A stretch of 16,041 bases of DNA. Origin: CAIOSQ01 sp044359885 (GTDB taxonomy: Bacteria; Pseudomonadota; Alphaproteobacteria; CACIAM-22H2). The stretch is taken from positions 1 through 16,041 of the forward strand of contig JBIKLI010000064.1 of NCBI GenBank assembly GCA_044359885.1, read 5' to 3'. Below the pieces are notes generated by a model. It was not told where the DNA came from and did not search any database. It worked only from the letters and a program-made list of their open reading frames with translations. A program made the translations under genes and the position numbers. Positions 5,885-12,790 of the stretch are shown here, in pieces (position 1 is the stretch's first letter; each line of letters starts with the position of its first letter).

Positions 5885-7606
5885 ATGCCGACCAACGAGA
5901 TGACCGGGGGCGAGGCGCTTGCGCGCACCCTGCTGGCGCATGGCGCCGGGCCGATGTTCGGCATGGGCGGGTTCCAGCTGCTGCCCTTCTACGACGCCTG
6001 CCGGCGGCTGGGGCTGCGCCATGCGCTGATCAACGACGAGCGCTGCGGCGTCTTCGCCGCCGACGCCTATGCCAAGGTCACGGGCCGCGTCGGCCTCGCC
6101 GACGGCACGCTCGGGCCCGGCGCCACCAATCTCGTCACCGGCCTGGTCGAGGCGCTGAACGCGGGCTCGCCGCTGGTGGCCTTCGTCGGCGACACCAACC
6201 GCGCGCATTCCTGGAAGAACATGACCCAGGAGGCCCGCCAGCTCGACATCCTCCGCCCGGCGGTCAAGGACCTGCTGCGGATCGAGACGATCCAGCGGGC
6301 GCCGGAAATGGTCCGTCGCGCCTTCGCGATCGCGACGACCGGACGGCCCGGTCCGGTGGCGGTCTCGGTGCCCGAGGACATCGCCCATGGCACGCATGGC
6401 TTCGACGAGTCCGACTTCGCCGCCGATCCGCGCTACCAGGCCGCACCGGCGCTGCGCTGCCGGCCGGCGCGCGAGGATCTGGCCCAGGCCGTGGCGCTGA
6501 TCGCCCGCGCCCGCCGGCCGCTGATCCTCGCCGGCGGCGGCGTCCACATCTCCGGCGCGGCCGAGGCGCTCGCCGCCTTCGCCGCCGCGCATGCGATCCC
6601 GGTCGCGCATACGATGACCGGCAAGGGCGCCATCGCCTGCACGGATCCGCTCGCCGCGGGGCTGTTCGGACGCTACGACCGCATCGCCAACGCGCTGATC
6701 GCCGAAGCCGACCTGCTGCTGGTCGTCGGCTGCAAGCTCGGCGAGATCGCGACCAAGCGCTACACGGTGCCGGCCGCGGGCAAGACGGTGATCCACATGG
6801 ACATCGTCGCCGAGGAGTTCGGCCGCACCTATCGCCCCAGCGTGCTGCTCTGGGCCGATGTCGGGGCCGGCATCGAAGACCTGCACGAGGCGCTGCGCGG
6901 CGAAGGCGCCGCCGCGCGCGCCGGCTATGCCGCGGAGGTGGCGCAGCGCATGGCCGAGTGGCGGCGGGCCGTCGTCGCACGCACCGGATCGGACGAGCTG
7001 CCGATCAACGTCGCGCGCATCCTGGGCGAACTCAACGCGAACCTGCCCGCCGAGGCGATCCTGATCGCCGATGGCGGCTTCGCGGCGCATTGGGGCGGTC
7101 TGCTCTACGACACCAAGCGTCCCGGCCGCGGCTTCGTTCCCGACCGCGGCTTCGCCTCGATCGGCTATGGCGTGCCGGGCGCGATCGGCGCCGCGCTCGG
7201 GGCGCCCGACAGGCCCGTCGTGGCGATGACCGGCGACGGCGGCTTCAACATGTCGATCGGCGATCTCGAGACCGCACGGCGCATGGGGCTGTCCTTCGTC
7301 GCGATCGTCTTCAACAACGCGGCGTCCGGCTATGTGAAGGCGCTGCAGCACGCGATGTACGGCGAGGGCGCCTACCAGTCGTCCGACCTCGCCGAGACCG
7401 ACTACGCGGCGACCGCGCGCGCACTGGGCTGCCGCGGCGTGCGGGTCGAGGATCCGGCCCTGCTCGGCGCCGCGATCCGCGACGGCCTCGCGGCGCGCGA
7501 CCTGCCGACCGTGCTCGACGTGATCGTCACCCGCGATCCCGCCCGGATGCTGCCGGCCGCCGACAACCGCACCGTGCAGATCCGCAAGGGCGACCGGATC
7601 GCCTGA
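5885..7606 (+). CDS. Thiamine pyrophosphate-dependent enzyme of the acetolactate synthase/benzoylformate decarboxylase superfamily
   Basis: This is a single-chain TPP enzyme of 573 residues with the standard three domains. The N-terminal pyrimidine-binding domain has the activating glutamate E52 in NDERCGVFAADAYAKVTGR and the LGPGATNLVTGLVEA motif. The central domain covers about 200-335. The C-terminal pyrophosphate-binding domain has GDGGFN (G450-D-G452) and FNN (N477-N478). Members of this superfamily decarboxylate 2-oxoacids, ligate them, or hydrolyse cyclic diketones. The reaction here cannot be read from the sequence. A small regulatory subunit of true acetolactate synthase is not adjacent, which argues for a catabolic rather than branched-chain biosynthetic role. 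It starts two bases after the E1 beta stop, so it is probably co-expressed with E1 and acts on a related substrate or product. Confidence 0.93.
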   Translation: MPTNEMTGGEALARTLLAHGAGPMFGMGGFQLLPFYDACRRLGLRHALINDERCGVFAADAYAKVTGRVGLADGTLGPGATNLVTGLVEALNAGSPLVAFVGDTNRAHSWKNMTQEARQLDILRPAVKDLLRIETIQRAPEMVRRAFAIATTGRPGPVAVSVPEDIAHGTHGFDESDFAADPRYQAAPALRCRPAREDLAQAVALIARARRPLILAGGGVHISGAAEALAAFAAAHAIPVAHTMTGKGAIACTDPLAAGLFGRYDRIANALIAEADLLLVVGCKLGEIATKRYTVPAAGKTVIHMDIVAEEFGRTYRPSVLLWADVGAGIEDLHEALRGEGAAARAGYAAEVAQRMAEWRRAVVARTGSDELPINVARILGELNANLPAEAILIADGGFAAHWGGLLYDTKRPGRGFVPDRGFASIGYGVPGAIGAALGAPDRPVVAMTGDGGFNMSIGDLETARRMGLSFVAIVFNNAASGYVKALQHAMYGEGAYQSSDLAETDYAATARALGCRGVRVEDPALLGAAIRDGLAARDLPTVLDVIVTRDPARMLPAADNRTVQIRKGDRIA

Positions 7607-7621
7607 CCAAGAAATCCTCGC

Positions 7622-7641
7622 CAGCGCGGATATCCCCGCTG
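7622..7641. promoter_or_regulatory. 20-base dyad, possible regulator operator
   Basis: The palindrome has an uninterrupted core GGATATCC. A single mismatched pair lies on each side, then CAGCG/CGCTG arms. Even symmetry without a loop suits a dimeric DNA-binding protein better than an RNA hairpin. It lies about 75 bases upstream of the candidate -35 of the sugar ABC operon. No regulator gene is in the window, so the factor is unknown. Confidence 0.4.
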
Positions 7642-7683
7642 ACGACCCATCGCGGTCCGCGCCGTCGCGTCACGCGGGGAGTT

Positions 7684-7732
7684 TCTGCGCTGGAGTGGGG
7701 TTTCGGCGGCTGCCTTGTCGCCGAGGCGCAGA
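7684..7732 (+). repeat. Bipartite inverted repeat overlapping the sugar-ABC promoter
   Basis: Outer arms TCTGCGC (7684-7690) and GCGCAGA (7726-7732) enclose inner arms TCGGCG (7703-7708) and CGCCGA (7719-7724). The right arms overlap the candidate -35 region. It could be a hairpin ending the upstream transcript without a T-run, or an operator pair. Function inferred only. Confidence 0.4.
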
Positions 7733-7742
7733 ACTCTAATAT
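7715..7742 (+). promoter_or_regulatory. Putative promoter of the sugar ABC importer operon
   Basis: TTGTCG (7715-7720) and TAATAT (7737-7742) are separated by 16 bases. The TAATAT box is the most AT-rich spot in the gap and stands out in this GC-rich DNA. The ATG of the binding protein lies 37 bases downstream. Confidence 0.5.
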
Positions 7743-7778
7743 CTGGCGCGACCCAATTCGCAACGGGAGGAATGGAAA

Positions 7779-8861
7779 ATGAAATTCAATGTCCTTTTCG
7801 GTTCGCTCGCCCTGGGCGTCGCCCTGGTGTCGGGCCCGGTGGCCGCGCAGCAAGGCGTGCTGTCCCGGGCAGTCGGCGGGTACAGCTTCGACGAGGCGGC
7901 GAAGGAATCGCCGACGACGAAGAATTTCAACTCGCGCGACGGCCGGCTCACCTTCGCGATCATCACCCACACGGCCGGCAACGGCTTCTTCGATCCGACC
8001 TATGTCGGCGCCAAGGTCGCGGCCGAGGCGTTCGGCATCAACCTCGTGATGCTCGGCTCCGAGGCGCCGGTCGACGACATCCCGCGCCAGATCCAGATCA
8101 TCAATCAGATCATCAACGATCCGACGATCGACGGCGTGATCCTGACGACGCCGCAGGCCGGCGCCTATGACGACTTCGTCAAGCGACTGGCCGAGCGGAA
8201 CATCCCGATCGCGACCACCAACTCCTTCGACGGATCCATCCTGAACCGCTCGTCGATCTCGCATACCGGGCAGGATGCCTCGGCGGCCGCGATCGGCGGC
8301 GAGGCGCTGGTGCGCTGCCTGATCGCGAACAACGTGCGCGGCGGCTCGATCGTGTTCCCCAACACCACCACGCTCGGCAATGTCGAGGTGAACAACCGCA
8401 TCCGCTTCGCCTTCGAGGCGACGGTGAAGGCGCTGAACGCCGCCGGCCGCCTGCGCGACTTCAAGGTCGACGCCGGGCCGCAGAACATCGGCATCGACGT
8501 CGACGCCAGCAACGCGGTCAACTCGATCCGCACGCTGTTCGAGAGCCGCCGCGACGTGGTCGGCGCCTTCACCGCCAACGGCTTCACCACGCCGGCGATG
8601 GGCGACGCGATCACGCAGATGGGCCAGCAGGGCAAGATCTGCGCCTTCGGCTTCGACCTGGGCCCCAAGCAGCAGGAACAGATCCGCACCGGCGCGCTGA
8701 CCGGCTCGCTGGGCCAGCAGCCCTTCCTGCAGGGCTTCTGGCCGGTCATGCAGCTCTATCTGCAGATCGACCGCGGCATCTCCGCCGCCAATCTCGACAC
8801 CCGCGCCCAGCTGGTGACCAAGGAAACGGTCGACCGGGTCGGCAAGCGCTTCGAGAACTGA
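7779..8861 (+). CDS. Sugar-type ABC transporter periplasmic binding protein (Peripla_BP_4, RbsB/FrcB-like)
   Basis: This is the periplasmic receptor of a CUT2-class (ribose/fructose/xylose type) ABC importer. It has 360 residues. A cleavable Sec leader, MKFNVLFGSLALGVALVSG..., ends near residue 23 (VAA). The mature protein shows the two-lobed sugar-binding fold: RLTFAIITHTAGNGFFDPTY in the first strand and helix, IIDPTIDGVILT-like text (IINDPTIDGVILTTPQ) in lobe one, and GAFTANGFTTPAMGDAI plus KICAFGFDL in lobe two. The start is supported by GGGAGG eight bases upstream. It is first in an operon with a fused permease and an ATPase. Its ligand cannot be read from the sequence; pentoses, hexoses or polyols are typical. 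A strong hairpin follows the stop codon. Confidence 0.93.
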   Translation: MKFNVLFGSLALGVALVSGPVAAQQGVLSRAVGGYSFDEAAKESPTTKNFNSRDGRLTFAIITHTAGNGFFDPTYVGAKVAAEAFGINLVMLGSEAPVDDIPRQIQIINQIINDPTIDGVILTTPQAGAYDDFVKRLAERNIPIATTNSFDGSILNRSSISHTGQDASAAAIGGEALVRCLIANNVRGGSIVFPNTTTLGNVEVNNRIRFAFEATVKALNAAGRLRDFKVDAGPQNIGIDVDASNAVNSIRTLFESRRDVVGAFTANGFTTPAMGDAITQMGQQGKICAFGFDLGPKQQEQIRTGALTGSLGQQPFLQGFWPVMQLYLQIDRGISAANLDTRAQLVTKETVDRVGKRFEN

Positions 8862-8870
8862 CGAAGGTTC

Positions 8871-8899
8871 GCGGGCCGGCGCGACGCGCGCCGGCCCGC
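8871..8899 (+). other. Strong stem-loop after the ABC binding-protein gene
   Basis: A perfect 13-bp inverted repeat (8871-8883 and 8887-8899) surrounds a 3-base loop, all G/C in the stem. It occupies most of the 52-base gap between the binding protein and the permease. No T-run follows, so full termination is unlikely. It probably protects the upstream message or partly attenuates the downstream genes, as is known for binding-protein operons. Confidence 0.75.
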
Positions 8900-8913
8900 A
8901 CCCGGCTTCTCCG

Positions 8914-11169
8914 ATGGCAGCCGCCGCCGCCTCCCGCCGCCATCCCGCCGAACTGGCCGGCAGCTGGGAGCTGGGCCTGATCGGGTTCATGGTCGCGCTC
9001 TATCTGGTCGGGATCGCGATCAACCCGGTCTTCTTCGGTTCGGCCGACGCGCTGGGCGCGGTGCTTCGCGACACCGCCCGCTACGGCGTCATGGCGGTGG
9101 GCATGACGATCGTGATCGTCAACCGCGAACTCGACCTGTCGGTGGGCTCGACGCTCGGCCTGGTCGCGACGGTGTTCTCGGTCGCCTACGCACCGTCCCA
9201 TCTCGATCTGGGCGCTGGCGCGGCGGTGGCGATGGCGCTGGCGGCCGGCATCCTGGTCGGGCTGGTCAACGGCTATGTCGTGACCACGCTGCGCGTGCCG
9301 GCCTTCATCGCGACGCTGACGATGCTGTTCATCGGCCGCGGCCTCGTGCTCGGCCTGACCGGCGGCAAGACCATCGCCTACCAGCAGAAATCCGCCGCCG
9401 ATCCGTGGTTCTTCGCGATCGGCGGCGCCAATCCGCTGGGCTTCGACAATCAGATCCTGATCTTCGCGCTGGTCGCCGCGCTCGGCATGGTCCTGCTGGC
9501 CAAGACGCGGATCGGCTACGAGACCTATGCCGTCGGCGGGAACGAACAGGCCGCGCGCTATGCCGGCATCGCCTCGCCGGCGGTCCGCCGGCGCGCCTAT
9601 CTGCTGTCGTCCCTGTGCGCGACGCTCGCCGGCCTCATGAACGTGGCGCAGGACAAGGGCATCACCTCTCAGTACGGGCAGGGCGCCGAGCTGATCGTGA
9701 TCGCGGCCGTCATCGTCGGCGGCGCCGCGATCGCCGGCGGCCGCGGCCGGGTGCTGGGCGCCTGCCTTGGCGCCGCGACCGTCGTCCTGATCGACAAGGT
9801 CCTGCGCGAAGGCGTTCCGGTGACCCGGATCGTCGAGGTCGCCGGGATCAAGATGGAGATCCAGGCCTACGCGCAGCTTCCGCCCGGCGCGGTCCCGGCC
9901 TTCCTCGGATTGCTGCTGCTGGTCGCGGTGCTGATCGAACCCTGGCTGATGCGCGACCGTGGCCCGCAGCGGCTATGGGCACGGCTGACGGGCGCCTCGC
10001 TCCCGCCACGGCCGCCGCGCGGCGACGTCGCCATCGCCGCGGTCCAGACCCGCGGAGCGACGATCGACCAGCGCGCGACCCAGACGACCGGCCTGCGCGC
10101 CTTCCTCGCCCGGCGCGATGCCGCCGCCCTGCTGCTTTGCGCCGCGCTGTGGCTCGCGGGGCTCGCGCTGCGTCCGGATTTCTGGGGCGGCCTCGACAAC
10201 AGCTTCGCGATCGCGCTGGCCTTCTCCGAGATCGCGCTGCTCGCGATCGGCCTCGCCTTCGTGATCGGCAACGGCGACATCGATCTCTCGGTCGGCGCCG
10301 TGCTGGCGCTGGCCGCGGCCGTCGCCGCCTTCGCGATGAAGGAGCTGGGCCTGGGGCCAGGCGCCGCGGCGGCTCTTGCGATGGCCGCCGGCCTCGCCTG
10401 CGGGGCCATCAACGGCTGGCTGACGATCAGGTGCGGTCTGCCTTCCTTCGTCGCCACGCTCGGCATGTTCTACATGGCCCGCGGGATCGCGGTCTGGCTG
10501 GTCGCAGGCCGCCAGCTCTCGGGATTCCCCGAAGGCTTCGTCCTTCTCGGGCGTCCGCTGATCGACGTGCTCGCCGCCTGGGGGATCGCGCCGGTCCCGG
10601 GCAGCCTCGTCGCCGATGTCGCGCGCGCGGTCAGCGTGCAGACGATCTTCATCGCCGTGGTCGCCGTGGTCGCGGCCGTGGTGCTGGGCCGCACGCGCTG
10701 GGGACAGATGATCTACGCCGTCGGCGGCAACGAGCGCGCCGCGCGCTATGCCGGCATCGACACGAACGCGGTTCGGTTCTGGTCGCTGGTATTCTGCGCC
10801 GGCTGCGCGGCCGCGGCCGGGATCATCTACGCCGCCTATCTTCGATCGTTCAACCCGGCGGCCGGACTGCTGCGCGAACTCGACGCCATCGCCGCGGTCG
10901 TGATCGGCGGCGGTTCCATCTTCGGCGGCTACGGCACGATCCTCGGCGCGCTCGCGGGCGCCGGCGCGATCACGCTGATCCGGTCGATCCTGTCGCTCCA
11001 GATCATCCTGCCCGACGGCCGCTCCTTCGTGATGCCTCAGCACTGGATGAACGTCTTCATCGGCCTGATCCTGCTCGGCGCCGTCGTCGCCGACATCTGG
11101 CTGCGCCAGGAGGGGCTCCTGCGGCGGGCGCTCCGGCGCGCGCGCGATGCCGCCCGGATGCCGACATGA
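8914..11169 (+). CDS. Fused double permease of a CUT2-type sugar ABC transporter (two RbsC-like domains in one chain)
   Basis: This inner-membrane component of the sugar ABC importer has 751 residues, about twice the usual 320-340 of RbsC-like permeases. Two complete permease domains are visible. Each has an N-terminal hydrophobic segment and a DLSVG motif (D74-G78; D457-G461). Each has V/L-x-G-x-I/V-N-G (near 115 and 495) and the coupling-loop signature GGNExAARYAGI (N210; N606). Each ends in a VIVGG/VIGGGxIxGG helix. The halves are joined by a hydrophilic, Arg/Pro-rich linker at about 350-395. The reading frame is continuous, so this is a true fusion. The sequence divergence between halves suggests a former heterodimeric pair rather than a recent duplication. 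The ATG at 8914 has only a weak ribosome binding site. The stop overlaps the ATPase start (ATGA). Confidence 0.93.
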   Translation: MAAAAASRRHPAELAGSWELGLIGFMVALYLVGIAINPVFFGSADALGAVLRDTARYGVMAVGMTIVIVNRELDLSVGSTLGLVATVFSVAYAPSHLDLGAGAAVAMALAAGILVGLVNGYVVTTLRVPAFIATLTMLFIGRGLVLGLTGGKTIAYQQKSAADPWFFAIGGANPLGFDNQILIFALVAALGMVLLAKTRIGYETYAVGGNEQAARYAGIASPAVRRRAYLLSSLCATLAGLMNVAQDKGITSQYGQGAELIVIAAVIVGGAAIAGGRGRVLGACLGAATVVLIDKVLREGVPVTRIVEVAGIKMEIQAYAQLPPGAVPAFLGLLLLVAVLIEPWLMRDRGPQRLWARLTGASLPPRPPRGDVAIAAVQTRGATIDQRATQTTGLRAFLARRDAAALLLCAALWLAGLALRPDFWGGLDNSFAIALAFSEIALLAIGLAFVIGNGDIDLSVGAVLALAAAVAAFAMKELGLGPGAAAALAMAAGLACGAINGWLTIRCGLPSFVATLGMFYMARGIAVWLVAGRQLSGFPEGFVLLGRPLIDVLAAWGIAPVPGSLVADVARAVSVQTIFIAVVAVVAAVVLGRTRWGQMIYAVGGNERAARYAGIDTNAVRFWSLVFCAGCAAAAGIIYAAYLRSFNPAAGLLRELDAIAAVVIGGGSIFGGYGTILGALAGAGAITLIRSILSLQIILPDGRSFVMPQHWMNVFIGLILLGAVVADIWLRQEGLLRRALRRARDAARMPT

Positions 11170-11918
11170 CCCAGCCGATCGTCGAGATGCGCGCCATCGA
11201 CAAGAGCTTCGGCGCCGTCCAGGCCTTGCGCGACGTGTCCTTCCGGCTGATGCCCGGCGAGATCGTCGGGCTGGTCGGCGACAATTCGGCCGGCAAGTCG
11301 ACGCTGATGAAGGTGATGACCGGCGCCTATGCCCGCGACGCGGGCGAGGTGCTGGTCGCCGGAGAGCCGACCCAGTTCCGCGGCCCGCAGGACAGCCGCG
11401 CCCGCGGCATCGAGATGATCTACCAGGACTTCGCGCTGTGCGGGAACATGGACATCGCGCAGAACATCTTCCTCGGCCGCTGGCCGATGCGGTGGGGAAT
11501 GTTCGTCGACCGCGCCCGCATGTACGCCGACGCCCGGGCGGTGCTGCAGCGGCTGAAGGTCGACGTGACGTCCGTCTACGCGAAGGTGGAGAGCCTGTCC
11601 GGCGGCCGCCAGCAATCGGTGGCGATCGCGCGCGCCATTTCCTTCGAACCCAAGGTCGTCGTCTTCGACGAGCCGACCGCCAATCTGTCGGTGATGGCCA
11701 CGACCCGGCTGCTCGAGACGATGTCCGAACTCAAGCGCCAGGGCGTGGCCCAGGTCATCATCTCCCACCGCCTGACCGACATCTTCGAGGTCGGGGACAG
11801 GGTCGTCGTGCTCAAGCGCGGGCGCAATGTCGGCGAGCGCGCCGTCCGGTCGACGACCGAGAAGGAGATCCTGGAACTGATCGTCTCCGGCGCGCCCGCC
11901 GACGCCGCGCCGGAGTGA
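11166..11918 (+). CDS. Sugar ABC transporter ATP-binding protein, single nucleotide-binding domain (FrcA-like)
   Basis: This is the cytoplasmic ATPase that powers the upstream fused permease. At 250 residues it holds one nucleotide-binding domain, whereas RbsA/XylG-type partners carry two (about 500). Visible motifs are Walker A GDNSAGKST (38-46; the third x is Ser where Gly is common), a Q-loop in IYQDFALCGNMD (near 93-105), and the signature LSGGRQQ (144-150; LSGGQRQ or LSGGQQQ is usual). Walker B is VVVFDEP with D168 and catalytic E169, and the H-loop is IISH (H201). All catalytic residues are intact, so it should be active as a homodimer. The start overlaps the permease stop by four bases. 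It is convergent with the GST-like gene, only three bases apart, with no terminator visible between them. Confidence 0.95.
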   Translation: MTQPIVEMRAIDKSFGAVQALRDVSFRLMPGEIVGLVGDNSAGKSTLMKVMTGAYARDAGEVLVAGEPTQFRGPQDSRARGIEMIYQDFALCGNMDIAQNIFLGRWPMRWGMFVDRARMYADARAVLQRLKVDVTSVYAKVESLSGGRQQSVAIARAISFEPKVVVFDEPTANLSVMATTRLLETMSELKRQGVAQVIISHRLTDIFEVGDRVVVLKRGRNVGERAVRSTTEKEILELIVSGAPADAAPE

Positions 11919-11921
11919 CGC

Positions 11922-12542
11922 TCAGCCGGCGAGGCGCATCGCCATGGTCTTCTGCGCGGCCGGCCGCGCGAAGCAGCGCGACAGCCAGGCATGGACATTC
12001 TTCCAGGGCGTGAAATCCGCCTTGTTCATCCATGTGCCCATCAGCACCGAAGCCACGTTCAGGTCCGCGACGGTGAACGCGTCGCCCAGCAGATGGCTAC
12101 GCGCCGCCAGATGGCCATCGAGCACGCCGAGCGGCTTGTGCATCTTTTCCCAGGCCGCCGCGATCGCGGCCGGATCCTGCTTGTCCGGCGGCGTGTACAC
12201 GGTCTGGACGACGTAGCCGACATTCGCGGGTTCGAGTTCGGTGGCTGCCCACAACGTCCACTGGAAAACCTGACCCTCGCCGCGCGCGTCGGACGGCCAC
12301 AGGCCCTGCGCCTTGTGCCGGGCGATGTAGAGGTTCATCGCCAGCGACTCGAACATCGCGAACCCGTCGTCCTCGAGCGCCGGCACCGTGCCGTTCGGGT
12401 TGATGCGCAGGAACTCCGGGGTCCGGGTGCCGCCATCGGTCCACTGGGTGCGGACGAGTTCGTAGTCGACACCGCCTTCTTCGCAGGCCCAGATGTTGCG
12501 GACCGCCCGCGAACGGGGAATGCCGTAGATCTTCAATGCCAT
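11922..12542 (-). CDS. Glutathione S-transferase-like protein
   Basis: This is a 206-residue soluble protein with the two-domain GST layout. The N-terminal thioredoxin-like domain (about 1-80) starts MALKIYGIPRSRAVR, where S11 is the likely activating residue. NPNGTVPAL (48-56) contains the cis-proline before the glutathione strand, and E65-S66 is the conserved glutathione-contact pair. The helical C-terminal domain (about 90-206) includes the N-capping-box-like GDAFTVADLNVASVL. GSTs conjugate or reduce electrophiles with glutathione; bacterial members also serve in aromatic and halide catabolism. The actual substrate is unknown. The ATG at 12542 follows GAAGGGAGA. It is encoded alone, convergent to the ABC operon, so a functional link to the sugar importer is not implied. 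Confidence 0.92.
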   Translation of the reverse strand: MALKIYGIPRSRAVRNIWACEEGGVDYELVRTQWTDGGTRTPEFLRINPNGTVPALEDDGFAMFESLAMNLYIARHKAQGLWPSDARGEGQVFQWTLWAATELEPANVGYVVQTVYTPPDKQDPAAIAAAWEKMHKPLGVLDGHLAARSHLLGDAFTVADLNVASVLMGTWMNKADFTPWKNVHAWLSRCFARPAAQKTMAMRLAG

Positions 12543-12790
12543 TCGGGTCTCCCTTCGACGCGGCGCGAAGATTGCGCCGGGGCAGCCATCGGCGCAAGGG
12601 CCGGCGGCGGGCTCTGGGTCCGGCCGGGGGATTACCAAACGCCTGCGCTGAACTAGTGTCTCGGAGGTCCGGCGAGGCGCCATCCCTGAACGGGGATGGT
12701 CGCCGTGCGGCGAAGTCTGCAACCCTTCGTCGATTCCGACCTGCAAGGGTCGTTCTTCCCCCACCCACCGTCCCCGAGGAGGCAACGTCG
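12543..12790. other. 248-base divergent intergenic region, GST-like gene and family 5 binding protein
   Basis: This is the longest gene-free stretch. It contains two inverted repeats on the side of the binding-protein gene (12680-12699 and 12722-12750) and a GAGGAGG ribosome binding site ending about eight bases before the ATG at 12791. I see no convincing -35/-10 pair on either strand and no small reading frame with a credible start. Confidence 0.5.
12671..12704 (+). other. Stem-loop in the leader of the family 5 binding-protein gene
   Basis: CCATCCC (12680-12686) pairs with GGGATGG (12693-12699) across a 6-base loop. Flanking GGCGA (12671-12675) and TCGCC (12700-12704) can extend the stem after a one-sided bulge. 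It may be a leader hairpin or an operator. It matches no riboswitch class I recognise. Confidence 0.4.

Larger units (their letters stand above)
7607..7778 (+). other. 172-base intergenic region upstream of the sugar ABC operon
   Basis: This gap follows the last TPP-enzyme gene. It holds a near-perfect dyad (7622-7641), a larger bipartite inverted repeat (7684-7732), a promoter-like pair (7715-7742) and the ribosome binding site GGGAGG (7765-7770) of the binding-protein gene. There is no U-tract terminator for the upstream operon, so some read-through is possible. Confidence 0.6.

Noticed and set aside
5743..7782. A 679-codon plus-strand frame overlapping the third TPP enzyme
   Set aside because: Arg-rich +1 frame shadow; the real frame (5885-7606) has all superfamily motifs.
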